Positions 1 through 10,992 of a stretch of 64,000 nucleotides of DNA are shown piece after piece. Each line of letters begins with the position of its first letter. Position 1 is the first letter of the stretch. This DNA comes from Echinarachnius parma (taxonomy: Eukaryota > Echinodermata > Echinoidea > Clypeasteroida > Echinarachniidae): positions 158,678 through 222,677 of the forward strand of contig JBAMJV010003369.1 of assembly GCA_037951105.1 (NCBI GenBank). The letters are read 5' to 3'. Position numbers and translations under genes: made by a program. The notes below the pieces were generated by a model. It saw only the letters and a list, made by a program, of their open reading frames with translations. It searched no databases and had not been told where the DNA came from.

Positions 1-467
1 ACTCAAGGCTCCAATCCTGAGCAGGTCAATGCATAAAACCAACTTTTATAATGACAATAAACTTCAGACAGCTTATAGATTGACTTTGGCTGGTCACCTA
101 GCTATCACATTTCGATTCAAGTATTTTAGTCTCTAATATATGGGATTGAATATTCCAGGGTCATTATTACATCGAGTATAAGGAATTCGACAGATTTTCG
201 TATATATTTTCAAACGTAGATTCAGTACATAATTATAAATGATAATTATATGTGTACAAAAGAGTGAACATTTATTAAAATAATTATTAATAAATAAGTA
301 TCATAACATCGCGTCCTTCTATCTGATGTTTGAACAGCCGGTTAGTTTCTCAACATTTGCGCGGAGTACTATTTACTGAGTATTAATCATTTATTACGTG
401 GACGTGGTTTGGCAAAATAGTCTCGTTGGCCATGTTGGCACTTAACCAATTTAATCAATCAGTCCTA
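1..467. other. AT-rich non-coding sequence, nothing recognised
   Basis: No open frame of note, splice-flanked exon or repeat partner elsewhere in the window was seen here. Confidence 0.6.
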
Positions 468-631
468 GGCCCCGTTGCAGAAAGAGATACAATCGATTAT
501 AATATACAATTGATTGTAAGTCAGAAAATTTACGCGTTTCAACCAATCAGATTTGCGCATCTGAAACACGTGATCTGACTTACCATTAATTGCATCTTAC
601 AATCGATTGTATCTCTTCCTGCAACGGGGCC
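468..631. mobile_element. Short palindromic MITE, GGCCCCGTTGCAG termini
   Basis: The two ends are inverted copies of one another for about 30 bases (GGCCCCGTTGCAGAAAGAG on the left; the right end is its reverse complement with one mismatch). The 164-bp element carries no coding capacity. A half copy lies at 13859-13975, which confirms it as a dispersed family. No clear target duplication was seen. The transposase superfamily cannot be named. Confidence 0.8.
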
Positions 632-1035
632 CTGAACGGGTTTAAGAGTATTGTACGATTTTAATAGTTAGAAATGTGGTAGGAGTCTATTTTAAAGAGA
701 TCTAGTAACATTGTCCAAATCCTCACAATCAAATTGTAATGGTGGTGGTTCCCTCATACCTTGCTGTATTCGTATTAACAATAGAAGCATGGGACATGTT
801 TCTGTTTTTCGAATTTCCCTTTCGTTAAAAAGATATTTAAGATTGAAGTGTTCAGATGTTAAACTGTCCACTGGACACGTGCGTGTACAGATGCCAATTA
901 ATTACACATGTGCATATAGGCACAATATGCGACCAGAAATTCAAAATGGCAGCCCACCTGCCTAATGAGACCACCTGTCTACACCGACCACTTTTCGCCG
1001 GTCCCTTGAGCGGTCGCTATAGACAGGTTTGACTG
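632..1035. other. Unannotated spacer
   Basis: It contains an open frame at 711-965 that lacks an ATG at its start and resembles no family, so it is not called as a gene. Confidence 0.5.
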
Positions 1036-2386
1036 CACTTGCACTAGTAAGCTGTCATTTCTTTCCTGCTTGTGGTAATGTCAGTGTCATGTGTAAAAAG
1101 TGCATGAACATGTTCTTGCTGTTGTTTGGATTAATTTTGTTGGCCTTCTTTTTCTTGCGAATGGAAGTTATCAAGCTTTACAAGGATGTCATCTAATCAG
1201 TTGAAAAAGACTCATTCCAAAGACATGTTAGCTTTCATACCTCGTTATTTTGACTTTGTATTTAGCACTCTTTCCAAACGATGTCGATGTACCTTCGTAC
1301 CCCCAGCCCCCTATTATGATAATGAGTGCAGCTTTGTTATGTCATATGAGACAATGCATGAACACAAAATCACTTTGTTTGGAATTGTAACATGATTGTT
1401 TGGTTATTTTATGTATTTTTAACGAAAATTGTCAAAAATAGTATGAAAACAGTTCCAAGGGCCTAAAACAGATTATAAAGATTTTGCTTGTAATAAATAG
1501 CTATGATTGTATATGCGTGGACTTGGTGTGAAAGGTTGGAAGGGCACAAGCTTTCCACATATAAGGTCCCGAGTTCGGAATCAGAGAGTGCCCGGAAGGA
1601 TGGAACGTGATTCATTAGCACTGTATTCATATACAAGGTGTAATGCAGGCTGGAAGACTCCCATGTGAGTTAGAAATGTGCACTCTTGTGTGCTGGATTG
1701 ATGGCAGTATGTATCCAATGACTGGGGATAAACATAATGACGCACCACGATCGTCATACATTGATACGTTCGCTAAATCATAACATCCATGTTATCATTA
1801 TAATTATTACATGTCATTATTCTTATGTATTTCTTTGTTTCAAATTCTTTTATTTTGTATTGTTTTATCCTTTGTTTTGCTAGTTTACTGTTTTTTTTTG
1901 ATCTTACTAAATGTCATCGAACATGTATAAGGTTTTACAGCTAAATATTTGTGTCATTCTATAATCTGCATCATTTCCACATATTTTTGTCAATAGGCGT
2001 ATGTTAAATTTCACATTCTATATCTGACACGTGACATATAAAAGGCACGTGACAAAAAACAATAGAAGTAAAAAGGCAAAATTTGGTATCAAAAGATGCA
2101 CAACTATCTATGAAAGACATATTCGAAGCAATTGGATGATATCAGCATGCGTTTGGGTGTAATCGTGAAAATACCAGAGTAGGATGTTCATGAACCCTAA
2201 GGATTTAAGGCGCTTTTAACGTACATTAGGGGTAAAATCCTTAATATGTGTTTTCTGGCCTTCCAGTAGCTAGTTCGCGAGGTTGTCCACCTAGGTTGTG
2301 CTTCTACAAGGTCCTAGAAGACAATAATGGGCCCAAACCTTTTATAACATTCCATGTATGAAAAAACCCTTTGCTCCCTGGGTATA
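1036..2386 (+). repeat. Dispersed 1.35 kb repeat abutting gypsy copy 1 (LTR candidate)
   Basis: This segment is colinear with 57362-58708, and part of its 3' portion is present inverted at 52722-53100. All three copies end at the same motif, GGGTA, and here the gypsy leader begins immediately after it. That position and the existence of a solitary copy suggest a long terminal repeat of an element whose other end is missing. Against this, canonical TG...CA termini and a second flanking copy are not visible. It contains no recognisable protein. Confidence 0.6.
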
Positions 2387-2874
2387 TTATCGAGTTGTAG
2401 ATTTACATGATTATGATAAACATCCAGCTAAAGACTTAAAGACTGAGTTAATTGAAACTGACACTGAACAAAAGCTGGATTGATTTACATATTATAGACT
2501 TAGTTATGGACGTTTTCCTGCACATGATTTATATTTACATATCTTGTTCAAGTGTATGCGATAACGTATTAGGACTTAGATGTTACAAATTATTAATGCA
2601 AATTGACTTCAAATGTGCATGATATGTACACCAATTGTACTTTTTTTATGAATACTCTTTTTTGTATGAATACTCTTTTTTTTAATGAATAATCAATCCA
2701 GCTTTTGTATTGAATGTCCTGCGTTACATACCCAGGATAAGATGATATATGTAACCTTACTCCTTGATGTAATAATAGGATAAGAATTTGTCTTACTCCT
2801 TTATGTAACACTATTTTAAACATTGTTCATACCCATTTATTTTATTGTTGCATACACCAGACAATCAAACCTTC

Positions 2875-3555
2875 ATGATGGGGGACATGTCAGGAATCAC
2901 TCCTCCATGCATGAATTGGTCAAGTGACCCACCATCAGCATTTCGTAGTTTCCAACATTACTGCAAGCTAATTTTTGATGGACCCTTAAACAAGAAAACT
3001 GAGCAGGAAAAACTCACATATGCCCTGCTATGGCTGGGACAGGAAGGAATCCGTATCTACAACGCCTGGAGTGTTGAGATGAGACCAGTCAAGGATCTAT
3101 TTGAAGCATTCTCGAAGCATTTTCAGCCGAAAACCAATTTCCGTTTGGAAAGATTCAGACTCCAGATTTTTCAGCAAGAGTCAGGAGAAACTGTTGATGA
3201 ATTTATGAGCAAGTGTCGCACTCAAGTGCAAAAATGTGAATTTACTGAGCAGGAAATAAATGATCGCCTGATCGAACATCTCATACTAGCCACCCGCCAC
3301 AAGAAGGTCCAAGAGGTACTACTCATCAAACTGACCTTGGATACAGCACTTGACAAAGCCAGGACTCAAGAAGCCACAGAGGAAGACATGCGGTCACTTC
3401 ACAGTCAAGCTGTTAATATTGATGCTGTTAAGAAACAAGCCCAAGGAGGACAACGAAGCCGCTGTGGTAACTGTAACCTGAACCACCCACCCAGGAAGTG
3501 CCCGGCGTACGGCACCACATGCCAGGAAGTGGTCGCCCAAACCATTGGGCGATAG
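2875..3555 (+). pseudogene. gypsy gag (capsid plus zinc knuckle), frameshifted
   Basis: This is a Gag-like polyprotein, which would form the retrotransposon particle and bind its RNA. The first plausible ATG is at 2875; the frame upstream has no better one. The first 180 or so residues look like a gypsy-type capsid (a conserved WSSDPP start and a basic helical body). Nucleotides 3463-3501 encode a CCHC zinc knuckle (C-x2-C-x3-H-x4-C). The frame then ends at 3553-3555, just where a second knuckle would be; its remainder is readable in another frame, so a small indel has broken gag before the protease. Copy 2 lacks this gene altogether. Confidence 0.85.
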
Positions 3556-3662
3556 CCTGCCGCAGCAAGAAATCCAGAGAACCCTGGAAAGGAAATAATC
3601 CTCAATCCCCTAGGGGAAAGCCAAAGTACCGTGATCAGCACAGAGGAAACACCAAAGGCTAG

Positions 3663-3881
3663 ATGCTACACGAGATGACTCAACAGACTCCAAGCCAGAA
3701 TGATCTTCAAGAGGACTTTGAAGCACTTCACTTTGAGTGTATCTCAATCAATGAGATCTCCAAAACTGAGGCATTTGCGGAAATAGACATAGAGTTGAAA
3801 CCAAATAAGCCAGCGAACTTGAAGGCCAAGATTGACACAGGAGCTGAAGGAAACATACTTCCTCTAAGGCTGTACAGGTAG
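3663..3881 (+). pseudogene. gypsy aspartic protease fragment, copy 1
   Basis: The short frame carries the aspartic protease active-site motif DTGA followed by a hydrophobic stretch, as expected after gag. It is cut by an in-frame stop shortly after the active site, and the flap region continues past the stop into the next frame (from 3925). The same stop is present in copy 2 at 7445-7447. No functional protease can be made from this frame. Confidence 0.85.
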
Positions 3882-3924
3882 ATATATCCAGTCCAGATAG
3901 ACGTCTCTGGACTCCCAAAGAAAT

Positions 3925-4873
3925 ATGTTCTACGGCCGAACACAACTGTCATCACACAATCAAACGATCATTCCAAACCATGGAACGCACACCCTACACT
4001 GTGCACATAATCAAGCTGAGGTTGAAGCTGAATTCTATGTGGTAGACAACAGAGGCCCTGCAATTATCGGTTTACCAACATCGGATGACCTTGAACTGGA
4101 AACGGTAAAAGCACCTTGCCCCATCAAGGACGAAGGACATCTCCGGGAGATGTATCCTAGTAGATTTGAAGGCATCGGAAATTTTGAGGGAGAACATCAC
4201 ATTGTGATTGACAAAGAGGTCCCACCTGTAGTCCACCCACCTAGAAGGTGCCCAATCATCATCAAAGACGAAATCAAGAAAGAAATCGATCAGATGGTTG
4301 AGATGGATGTCATCACACCAGTCCAGGAGCCTACAGATTGGGTCTCCAGCCTTGTATACACTCAGAAGCCTAATGGGAGATGGCGCATTTGTTTAGATCC
4401 CAGGGACCTTAACAAGGCCATCAAACGCAGCCACATGCCAACACAAACCTTGGATGAAGTGAGACACACGTTCAAAGGGGCCACAGTCTTCTCAACCCTA
4501 GACGCAAAACATGGCTACTGAGAAATTGGATCAAGAATCTAGCAAACTCACAACCTTCAACAGTCCCTTTGGAAGGTACTGCTACAAGCGACTCCCATTT
4601 GGTTTGTGTATATCCCAAGACATATTTCAAGCCAAGATGACACAAATCCTAGAAGGATGTCCTGGTGTAATTGGGATGGCAGTTGCTGCACAACATGGAC
4701 TCGTGTTCAACTGGGAGAAGTGCCAGATCAAACGTGACCGAATACGCTTCTTTGGACTCGTTTTTGACAAGCACGGGGCCCACCCAGACCCCCAGAGGGT
4801 AGCTGCCATGAGAGCCATTGAACCACCTCGAAGCAAGAAAAAACTGCAAGAGTTCTTGGGCATCGCCATGTGA
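3925..4873 (+). pseudogene. gypsy reverse transcriptase, catalytic box deleted, copy 1
   Basis: Two overlapping frames (3925-4521 and 4511-4873) cover the protease tail and the fingers and palm of a gypsy reverse transcriptase. Recognisable motifs are WRICLDPRDLNKAIKR, STLDAKHGY and LPFGL. A TGA at 4519-4521 interrupts the frame where tryptophan is expected after GY. Near 4670-4690 the sequence passes directly from the residues before the catalytic box to the thumb motif (HGLVFNWEKC), so the YxDD motif that holds the metal-binding aspartates is absent. A further stop closes the frame at 4871-4873. The enzyme is inactive by inspection. Confidence 0.9.
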
Positions 4874-5446
4874 ATGTCACCCTTCATCCCCAATCTGTCA
4901 GCCCTGACAGAACCCCTACGAAACCTGCTGAAGAAAGACAGAGAGTTTGCGTGGTCGTCCTCACACCAAAGGGCATTCCAAAAGACAAAGGACGCAATTT
5001 GCAGAGATGTTACACTTGCATACTTTGACCCCAGGAAGGAAGTCGTGCTGGAGGTAGATGCATCACAACGGGGTATAGGAGCTGCTCTGACGCAAGGGGG
5101 CCAGCCAATAGCATTCGCCTCCAGGTCACTCACAGATGCCGAAAGCAGATATGCTAACATAGAACGTGAAATGATAGCAGTGGTCTATGCCTGCGAGAGG
5201 TTCCATGCATATGAGTATGGAAGGGAATTCACTGTTCTGTCGGACCACAAGCCTCTCGAAATGATCACCATGAAGAATCTGGGTTCAGCCCCTCCCAGAT
5301 TTAAGATATTCCTGTTGCGACTACAAGGGTACAACATGGAAGTCAATATAAGCCAGGGAAAGAAATGCTCCTTTCGGACGCCATGTCCAGACTCAACCCA
5401 CTCCCTGATAGGTCAAGTGAACCTCATATACAGATTGACTTTGTGA
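4874..5446 (+). pseudogene. gypsy RNase H and connection domain, copy 1
   Basis: The sequence continues from the reverse transcriptase thumb into an RNase H domain. Motifs seen are VLEVDASQRGIGAAL (first catalytic Asp), the Glu in ANIEREMIAVVYACERF and the Asp in VLSDHKPLEMI. The frame shifts near 5360 and the continuing sequence (SRLNPLPDRSSEP) is in the frame at 5365-5565. The catalytic residues are present, but the domain has lost its polymerase partner. Confidence 0.9.
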
Positions 5447-5679
5447 TGTTCTCGAACCAGAAACTCCAAGAGATTAGAACAGCAACATCTCAAGACATGG
5501 AGCTATGTGCGTTGCGTGATGTGATACTGGAAGGTTGGCCAGAGGAAAGGAGAGAAGTACACTAAACCCTGCGGAAATAATGGCCGTTTAGGGACGAACT
5601 TTCCATTGAGAATGGCATCACACTGAAGGGGCCACGGATCATCATACCACAGAGACTGAGAGAAGAATACCTTCACAAG

Positions 5680-6251
5680 GTGCACGAAGCCCATCAAGGT
5701 GTAACCAAATGCCAACTACGAGCCAAAGCAAGTATCTTCTGGCAAGGCATAAATAAGGACATTGAAGAACTGGTCAACATATGCCCCATTTGCCAGAAAT
5801 ACGGAAATGCGCAGACCCCAGAAACTATCAGGCCTCATGAACTATCTAGCAGACCCTGGCAGACTATTGCAGCTGACCTGTTCACGTTCGCGTACGCTGA
5901 ATACCTACTGGTGGCGGACACCTACTCCAAGTTCCCCATAGTAAGGAAAATGTCGGGTCACCACTGGTCTCAAGGGGATATTCTCGGAACACGGAACTCC
6001 AGAAAAACTGATCAGTGACAATGGTCCACTATTTAGCAGTGCAGTGTTTGAGGCATTCGGGAAGGAGTGGAACTTCAACCATGTGACCTCAAGTCCCATA
6101 TATCCGCTGTCGAATGGTTTCATTGAGCGCCAGGTCAAGACTGTCAAGGCCGCAATGACAAAAGCGAAGGATGCACACACAGACCCAAACAAAGCTCTAC
6201 AGTACCTGAGAGCCACACCCATAGATGCGCACCTTCCATCACCATCCGAAT
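5680..6251 (+). pseudogene. gypsy integrase, truncated, copy 1
   Basis: The N-terminal zinc-binding HHCC region (HEAHQGVTK, later CPIC) is followed by the catalytic core with its first Asp in LLVADTYSKFP. A frameshift near 5970 moves the second Asp (SDNGPLF) and the Glu (NGFIERQ) into other frames. Copy 1 ends abruptly at 6251, just after the core, where a 16-bp minisatellite begins; copy 2 continues for about 280 more bases. Confidence 0.88.
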
Positions 6252-6347
6252 TTTATTTTCGGATCAACGAACCTTCGGAATAACGAACCTTCGGAATAAC
6301 GAACCTTTGGAATAACGAACCTTCGGAATAACGAACCTTCGGAATAA
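6252..6347. repeat. 16-bp minisatellite at the gypsy copy 1 break
   Basis: About six tandem copies of a unit close to CGGAATAACGAACCTT, with one variant (TGGAATAAC), begin exactly where copy 1 loses homology to copy 2. Confidence 0.9.
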
Positions 6348-7107
6348 CGGACTGTAACCGTAGGCCTACAGATAGCTATGTGTTTATACGGACTGAACCG
6401 CGCTACCAGAGGCGGAATGATATCAACGATTTAGTTGGATCAACAATTGTTCACGCGGACGTAAGCGCTAGCCCTACGTTCAGGCCTGCCTAGCTACGTT
6501 AAAATACTCGAGGACTGACGGAACTATATGGTGAACGTGCCGAACAAGACGTACCGGCTGAATTCATGGACATTTCACAACATTTTTGACACTGGATTAC
6601 GGCTAAATTTCTGAAAAGTGATTTGTGATCAAGATTTGGGACAGAGTTTATATTATCAGCGATATATTGGACTCTCGGTATACAGACAATCAGAACCAAG
6701 TTTAAACTCGGAGAAACCAGAATTGTGACATTTGACAGCGCTTATCATCTCAGACCAGCCGTACTTTCGAGTTTGGCAGCCCATTTGTGTATGTTACGGA
6801 ACTGTGACATCGGTCGAGGCCAGCGCAGCGCCGAGCGGAGCGGACGCGAGCCGATCGAGTGACGGGCCGAGTGAAGGGCAGATGAACACAGCGCATGCAT
6901 GGTGCTTTGGATTCAGATCGACGGTGGAGGTCGCCGACGACGGCAGCCGGCCTGATCAGAGGGGACCATGATTGAGCACATCAACGCAATATATCCGTGA
7001 ACTGAGACCCAAGCTTGCATATTGAATAAATGGGAACCTGATAATTTTGTGATTGGAAGTTCAGGACGCTTTTCGGTGAGATAATAATAAACAAACTTTG
7101 ACTTAGA
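6348..7107. other. GC-rich segment of unknown origin between gypsy copies
   Basis: It has no partner elsewhere in the window. A CpG-rich core lies around 6810-6960. The 3' part holds AATAAA at 7023 and AATAAAC at 7087, and it ends exactly where the gypsy leader of copy 2 begins. It could be the LTR of copy 2, or the tail of an unrelated inserted element. The open frame at 6732-6971 is low-complexity and is not called as a gene. Confidence 0.45.
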
Positions 7108-7228
7108 ATATTATCGAGTTGTAGATTTACATGATTATGATAAACATCCAGCTAAAGACTTAAAGACTCAATCCCCTAGGGGAAAGCCAAAGTACCGTGA
7201 TCAGCACAGAGGAAACACCAAAGGCTAG

Positions 7229-7447
7229 ATGCTACACGAGATGACTCAACAGACTCCAAGCCAGAATGATCTTCAAGAGGACTTTGAAGCACTTCACTTT
7301 GAGTGTATCTCAATCAATGAGATCTCCAAAACTGAGGCATTTGCGGAAATAGACATAGAGTTGAAACCAAATAAGCCAGCGAACTTGAAGGCCAAGATTG
7401 ACACAGGAGCTGAAGGAAACATACTTCCTCTAAGGCTGTACAGGTAG
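7229..7447 (+). pseudogene. gypsy protease fragment, copy 2
   Basis: Same sequence and same terminal stop as 3663-3881, with the DTGA active-site motif retained. Confidence 0.85.
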
Positions 7448-7490
7448 ATATATCCAGTCCAGATAGACGTCTCTGGACTCCCAAAGAAAT

Positions 7491-8439
7491 ATGTTCTACG
7501 GCCGAACACAACTGTCATCACACAATCAAACGATCATTCCAAACCATGGAACGCACACCCTACACTGTGCACATAATCAAGCTGAGGTTGAAGCTGAATT
7601 CTATGTGGTAGACAACAGAGGCCCTGCAATTATCGGTTTACCAACATCGGATGACCTTGAACTGGAAACGGTAAAAGCACCTTGCCCCATCAAGGACGAA
7701 GGACATCTCCGGGAGATGTATCCTAGTAGCTTTGAAGGCATCGGAAATTTTGAGGGAGAACATCACATTGTGATTGACAAAGAGGTCCCACCTGTAGTCC
7801 ACCCACCTAGAAGGTGCCCAATCATCATCAAAGACGAAATCAAGAAAGAAATCGATCAGATGGTTGAGATGGATGTCATCACACCAGTCCAGGAGCCTAC
7901 AGATTGGGTCTCCAGCCTTGTATACACTCAGAAGCCTAATGGGAGATGGCGCATTTGTTTAGATCCCAGGGACCTTAACAAGGCCATCAAACGCAGCCAC
8001 ATGCCAACACAAACCTTGGATGAAGTGAGACACACGTTCAAAGGGGCCACAGTCTTCTCAACCCTAGACGCAAAACATGGCTACTGAGAAATTGGATCAA
8101 GAATCTAGCAAACTCACAACCTTCAACAGTCCCTTTGGAAGGTACTGCTACAAGCGACTCCCATTTGGTTTGTGTATATCCCAAGACATATTTCAAGCCA
8201 AGATGACACAAATCCTAGAAGGATGTCCTGGTGTAATTGGGATGGCAGTTGCTGCACAACATGGACTCGTGTTCAACTGGGAGAAGTGCCAGATCAAACG
8301 TGACCGAATACGCTTCTTTGGACTCGTTTTTGACAAGCACGGGGCCCACCCAGACCCCCAGAGGGTAGCTGCCATGAGAGCCATTGAACCACCTCGAAGC
8401 AAGAAAGAACTGCAAGAGTTCTTGGGCATCGCCATGTGA
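7491..8439 (+). pseudogene. gypsy reverse transcriptase, catalytic box deleted, copy 2
   Basis: It shares the TGA (8085-8087), the lost YxDD box and the closing stop with copy 1. Two coding differences from copy 1 were read: an Arg to Ser change near 7730 and a Lys to Glu change near 8405. Confidence 0.9.
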
Positions 8440-9012
8440 ATGTCACCCTTCATCCCCAATCTGTCAGCCCTGACAGAACCCCTACGAAACCTGCTGAAGA
8501 AAGACAGAGAGTTTGCGTGGTCGTCCTCACACCAAAGGGCATTCCAAAAGACAAAGGACGCAATTTGCAGAGATGTTACACTTGCATACTTTGACCCCAG
8601 GAAGGAAGTCGTGCTGGAGGTAGATGCATCACAACGGGGTATAGGAGCTGCTCTGACGCAAGGGGGCCAGCCAATAGCATTCGCCTCCAGGTCACTCACA
8701 GATGCCGAAAGCAGATATGCTAACATAGAACGTGAAATGATAGCAGTGGTCTATGCCTGCGAGAGGTTCCATGCATATGAGTATGGAAGGGAATTCACTG
8801 TTCTGTCGGACCACAAGCCTCTCGAAATGATCACCATGAAGAATCTGGGTTCAGCCCCTCCCAGATTTAAGATATTCCTGTTGCGACTACAAGGGTACAA
8901 CATGGAAGTCAATATAAGCCAGGGAAAGAAATGCTCCTTCCGGACGCCATGTCCAGACTCAACCCACTCCCTGATAGGTCAAGTGAACCTCATATACAGA
9001 TTGACTTTGTGA
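8440..9012 (+). pseudogene. gypsy RNase H domain, copy 2
   Basis: Matches 4874-5446, including the frameshift near its end. One nucleotide difference (Ser to Pro in the overlapping frame) was read near 8940. Confidence 0.88.
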
Positions 9013-9245
9013 TGTTCTCGAACCAGAAACTCCAAGAGATTAGAACAGCAACATCTCAAGACATGGAGCTATGTGCGTTGCGTGATGTGATACTGGAAGG
9101 TTGGCCAGAGGAAAGGAGAGAAGTACACTAAACCCTGCGGAAATAATGGCCGTTTAGGGACGAACTTTCCATTGAGAATGGCATCACACTGAAGGGGCCA
9201 CGGATCATCATACCACAGAGACTGAGAGAAGAATACCTTCACAAG

Positions 9246-10098
9246 GTGCACGAAGCCCATCAAGGTGTAACCAAATGCCAACTACGAGCCAAAGCAAGTA
9301 TCTTCTGGCAAGGCATAAATAAGGACATTGAAGAACTGGTCAACATATGCCCCATTTGCCAGAAATACGGAAATGCGCAGACCCCAGAAACTATCAGGCC
9401 TCATGAACTATCTAGCAGACCCTGGCAGACTATTGCAGCTGACCTGTTCACGTTCGCGTACGCTGAATACCTACTGGTGGCGGACACCTACTCCAAGTTC
9501 CCCATAGTAAGGAAAATGTCGGGTCACCACTGGTCTCAAGGGGATATTCTCGGAACACGGAACTCCAGAAAAACTGATCAGTGACAATGGTCCACTATTT
9601 AGCAGTGCAGTGTTTGAGGCATTCGGGAAGGAGTGGAACTTCAACCATGTGACCTCAAGTCCCATATATCCGCTGTCGAATGGTTTCATTGAGCGCCAGG
9701 TCAAGACTGTCAAGGCCGCAATGACAAAAGCGAAGGATGCACACACAGACCCAAACAAAGCTCTACAGTACCTGAGAGCCACACCCATAGATGCGCACCT
9801 TCCATCACCATCCGAACTGCTGCTTGGTCGAAAAATAAGAACCAACCTGCCAAGCAAAATCCCGAATCAGCTGCCTGAGAAAAATGAAATCTACCAACGG
9901 CTGCAGACCAGACAATATGGACAAAAGGAATATTTCGACAAACTGCACCCTACAAACCTACCTCCTCTGCAGGAAGGACAGCAAATCAGAGTTCAGAACC
10001 AAAAGACTGGCAAGTGGGAGCGAGGAACAATTACGAGTAGGAGACTTGAACCAAGATCCTATAAACTGGAACAGAATCAGGTCAAACCCTCCGTATAA
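9246..10098 (+). pseudogene. gypsy integrase with C-terminal domain, copy 2
   Basis: The HHCC region and first catalytic Asp are in the frame 9246-9584. After the frameshift shared with copy 1, the frame 9610-10098 carries the Glu (NGFIERQ) and a full C-terminal region: a basic stretch, EGQQIRVQNQKTGKW and a likely SH3-like tail. This C-terminal part is absent from copy 1. A stop at 10096-10098 is followed by sequence that still reads as a Gln/Asn/His-rich tail in another frame to about 10290. Confidence 0.88.
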
Positions 10099-10509
10099 AT
10101 CGAAGACACATCCGAGGGACTGAGGAGAAAGAGATCAAACCTCAGGAACATGGACACACATACCATGACAAACACAATCAAAACATTCCATCAGCTCACC
10201 CAGGAGAGCAAACATCTGAACAATCAAACACACAGCAAACACGCAAACAACCATACCATACCAAAAACCACAGCGCTACAGTGACTATAAGGTGTAATAT
10301 GTCAACATACATGTATATGATTATGCTTGTTTTCATCATTTGCTTGAATGATTTTGTTTTCGCGTTTGCTCATGATATATAGGTTACTCATGTGTTTTAA
10401 ATATTACTGTGAAATACGCAGACAAAATAAAATATCACAGCAAAATTGAGATAAATGTTCATTTATTATTGTATGCAAGTTAGAAGTTCAAATGTTATTG
10501 CATAGTTAC

Positions 10510-10992
10510 TTAAAGGGATAGTTTAGTTTTGGTATAGAGGGCGCTACACTAAATAATTTTTTTGTGAGATAATGAAAAACCGAGTGTCAAATTCGAAAGA
10601 GCATACAATTTTAATGACAGAATAAACTTTATTTGATCAAAATCGGTTCAAAAATGGCCGAATTATCCATAAACATAACAATTGCTTCCTCTTTTCAAAA
10701 ATTTACAAAAAAGGTTTTTAAATAGTTGTTGATTATCTCTCTATCTAATCACTATTTCATCAAAACATCACATGCACAATATTTTATTTAAAATGGTTAA
10801 AACCGATAAGTTTTAACGGCTCTTTTTGAATGATAACATGCTTTTTACGCAGTCATTTGTAGTTTTGTATTCCTTTTGAGCATGCTGGAGTTATAAATAT
10901 TAGTTTGTAATGTAATGGTGCAGGTTTTGGTTACAAAAATTCAGTTTGACCAAAACTGTACTCTCTTTACCAGAACTCAACTATCCCTTTAA
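10510..10992. mobile_element. TTAA-flanked MITE, AGGGATAGTT family
   Basis: The 483-bp element begins TTAAAGGGATAGTTTAG and ends with the near-perfect reverse complement (about 20 of 23 bases). Both ends lie at TTAA. TTAA duplications with TIRs are typical of piggyBac and Kolobok elements; which one drives this family is not determined. Relatives lie at 26027-26555, 58771-59295 (partial), 11826-11945 (partial) and, at the ends, 14991-16989. Confidence 0.8.

Larger units (their letters stand above)
2387..6251 (+). mobile_element. Defective Ty3/gypsy retrotransposon, copy 1
   Basis: The order is leader, gag, protease, reverse transcriptase, RNase H, integrase, as in Ty3/gypsy elements. The coding sequence is broken by stops and frameshifts, and the polymerase catalytic box is missing from the reverse transcriptase. 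The right end stops inside the integrase C-terminal region, at the junction with a 16-bp minisatellite. From 3607 on it is almost identical to copy 2 at an offset of 3566 bases. Confidence 0.9.
7108..10290 (+). mobile_element. Defective Ty3/gypsy retrotransposon, copy 2 (gag deleted)
   Basis: About 60 bases of leader (identical to 2388-2450) are joined directly to the end of gag (7168), so gag is deleted. The pol region then follows copy 1 almost base for base, including its stops and the missing catalytic box. It extends beyond the truncation point of copy 1 to the integrase C-terminus and a tail that runs to about 10290. No right LTR matching either upstream candidate was found. Confidence 0.9.

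Noticed and set aside
711-1395. Two open frames (711-965 and 1186-1395)
   Set aside because: The first has no ATG at its start, the second lies in the dispersed 1.35 kb repeat, and the frame is not kept in the copy at 57362-58708.
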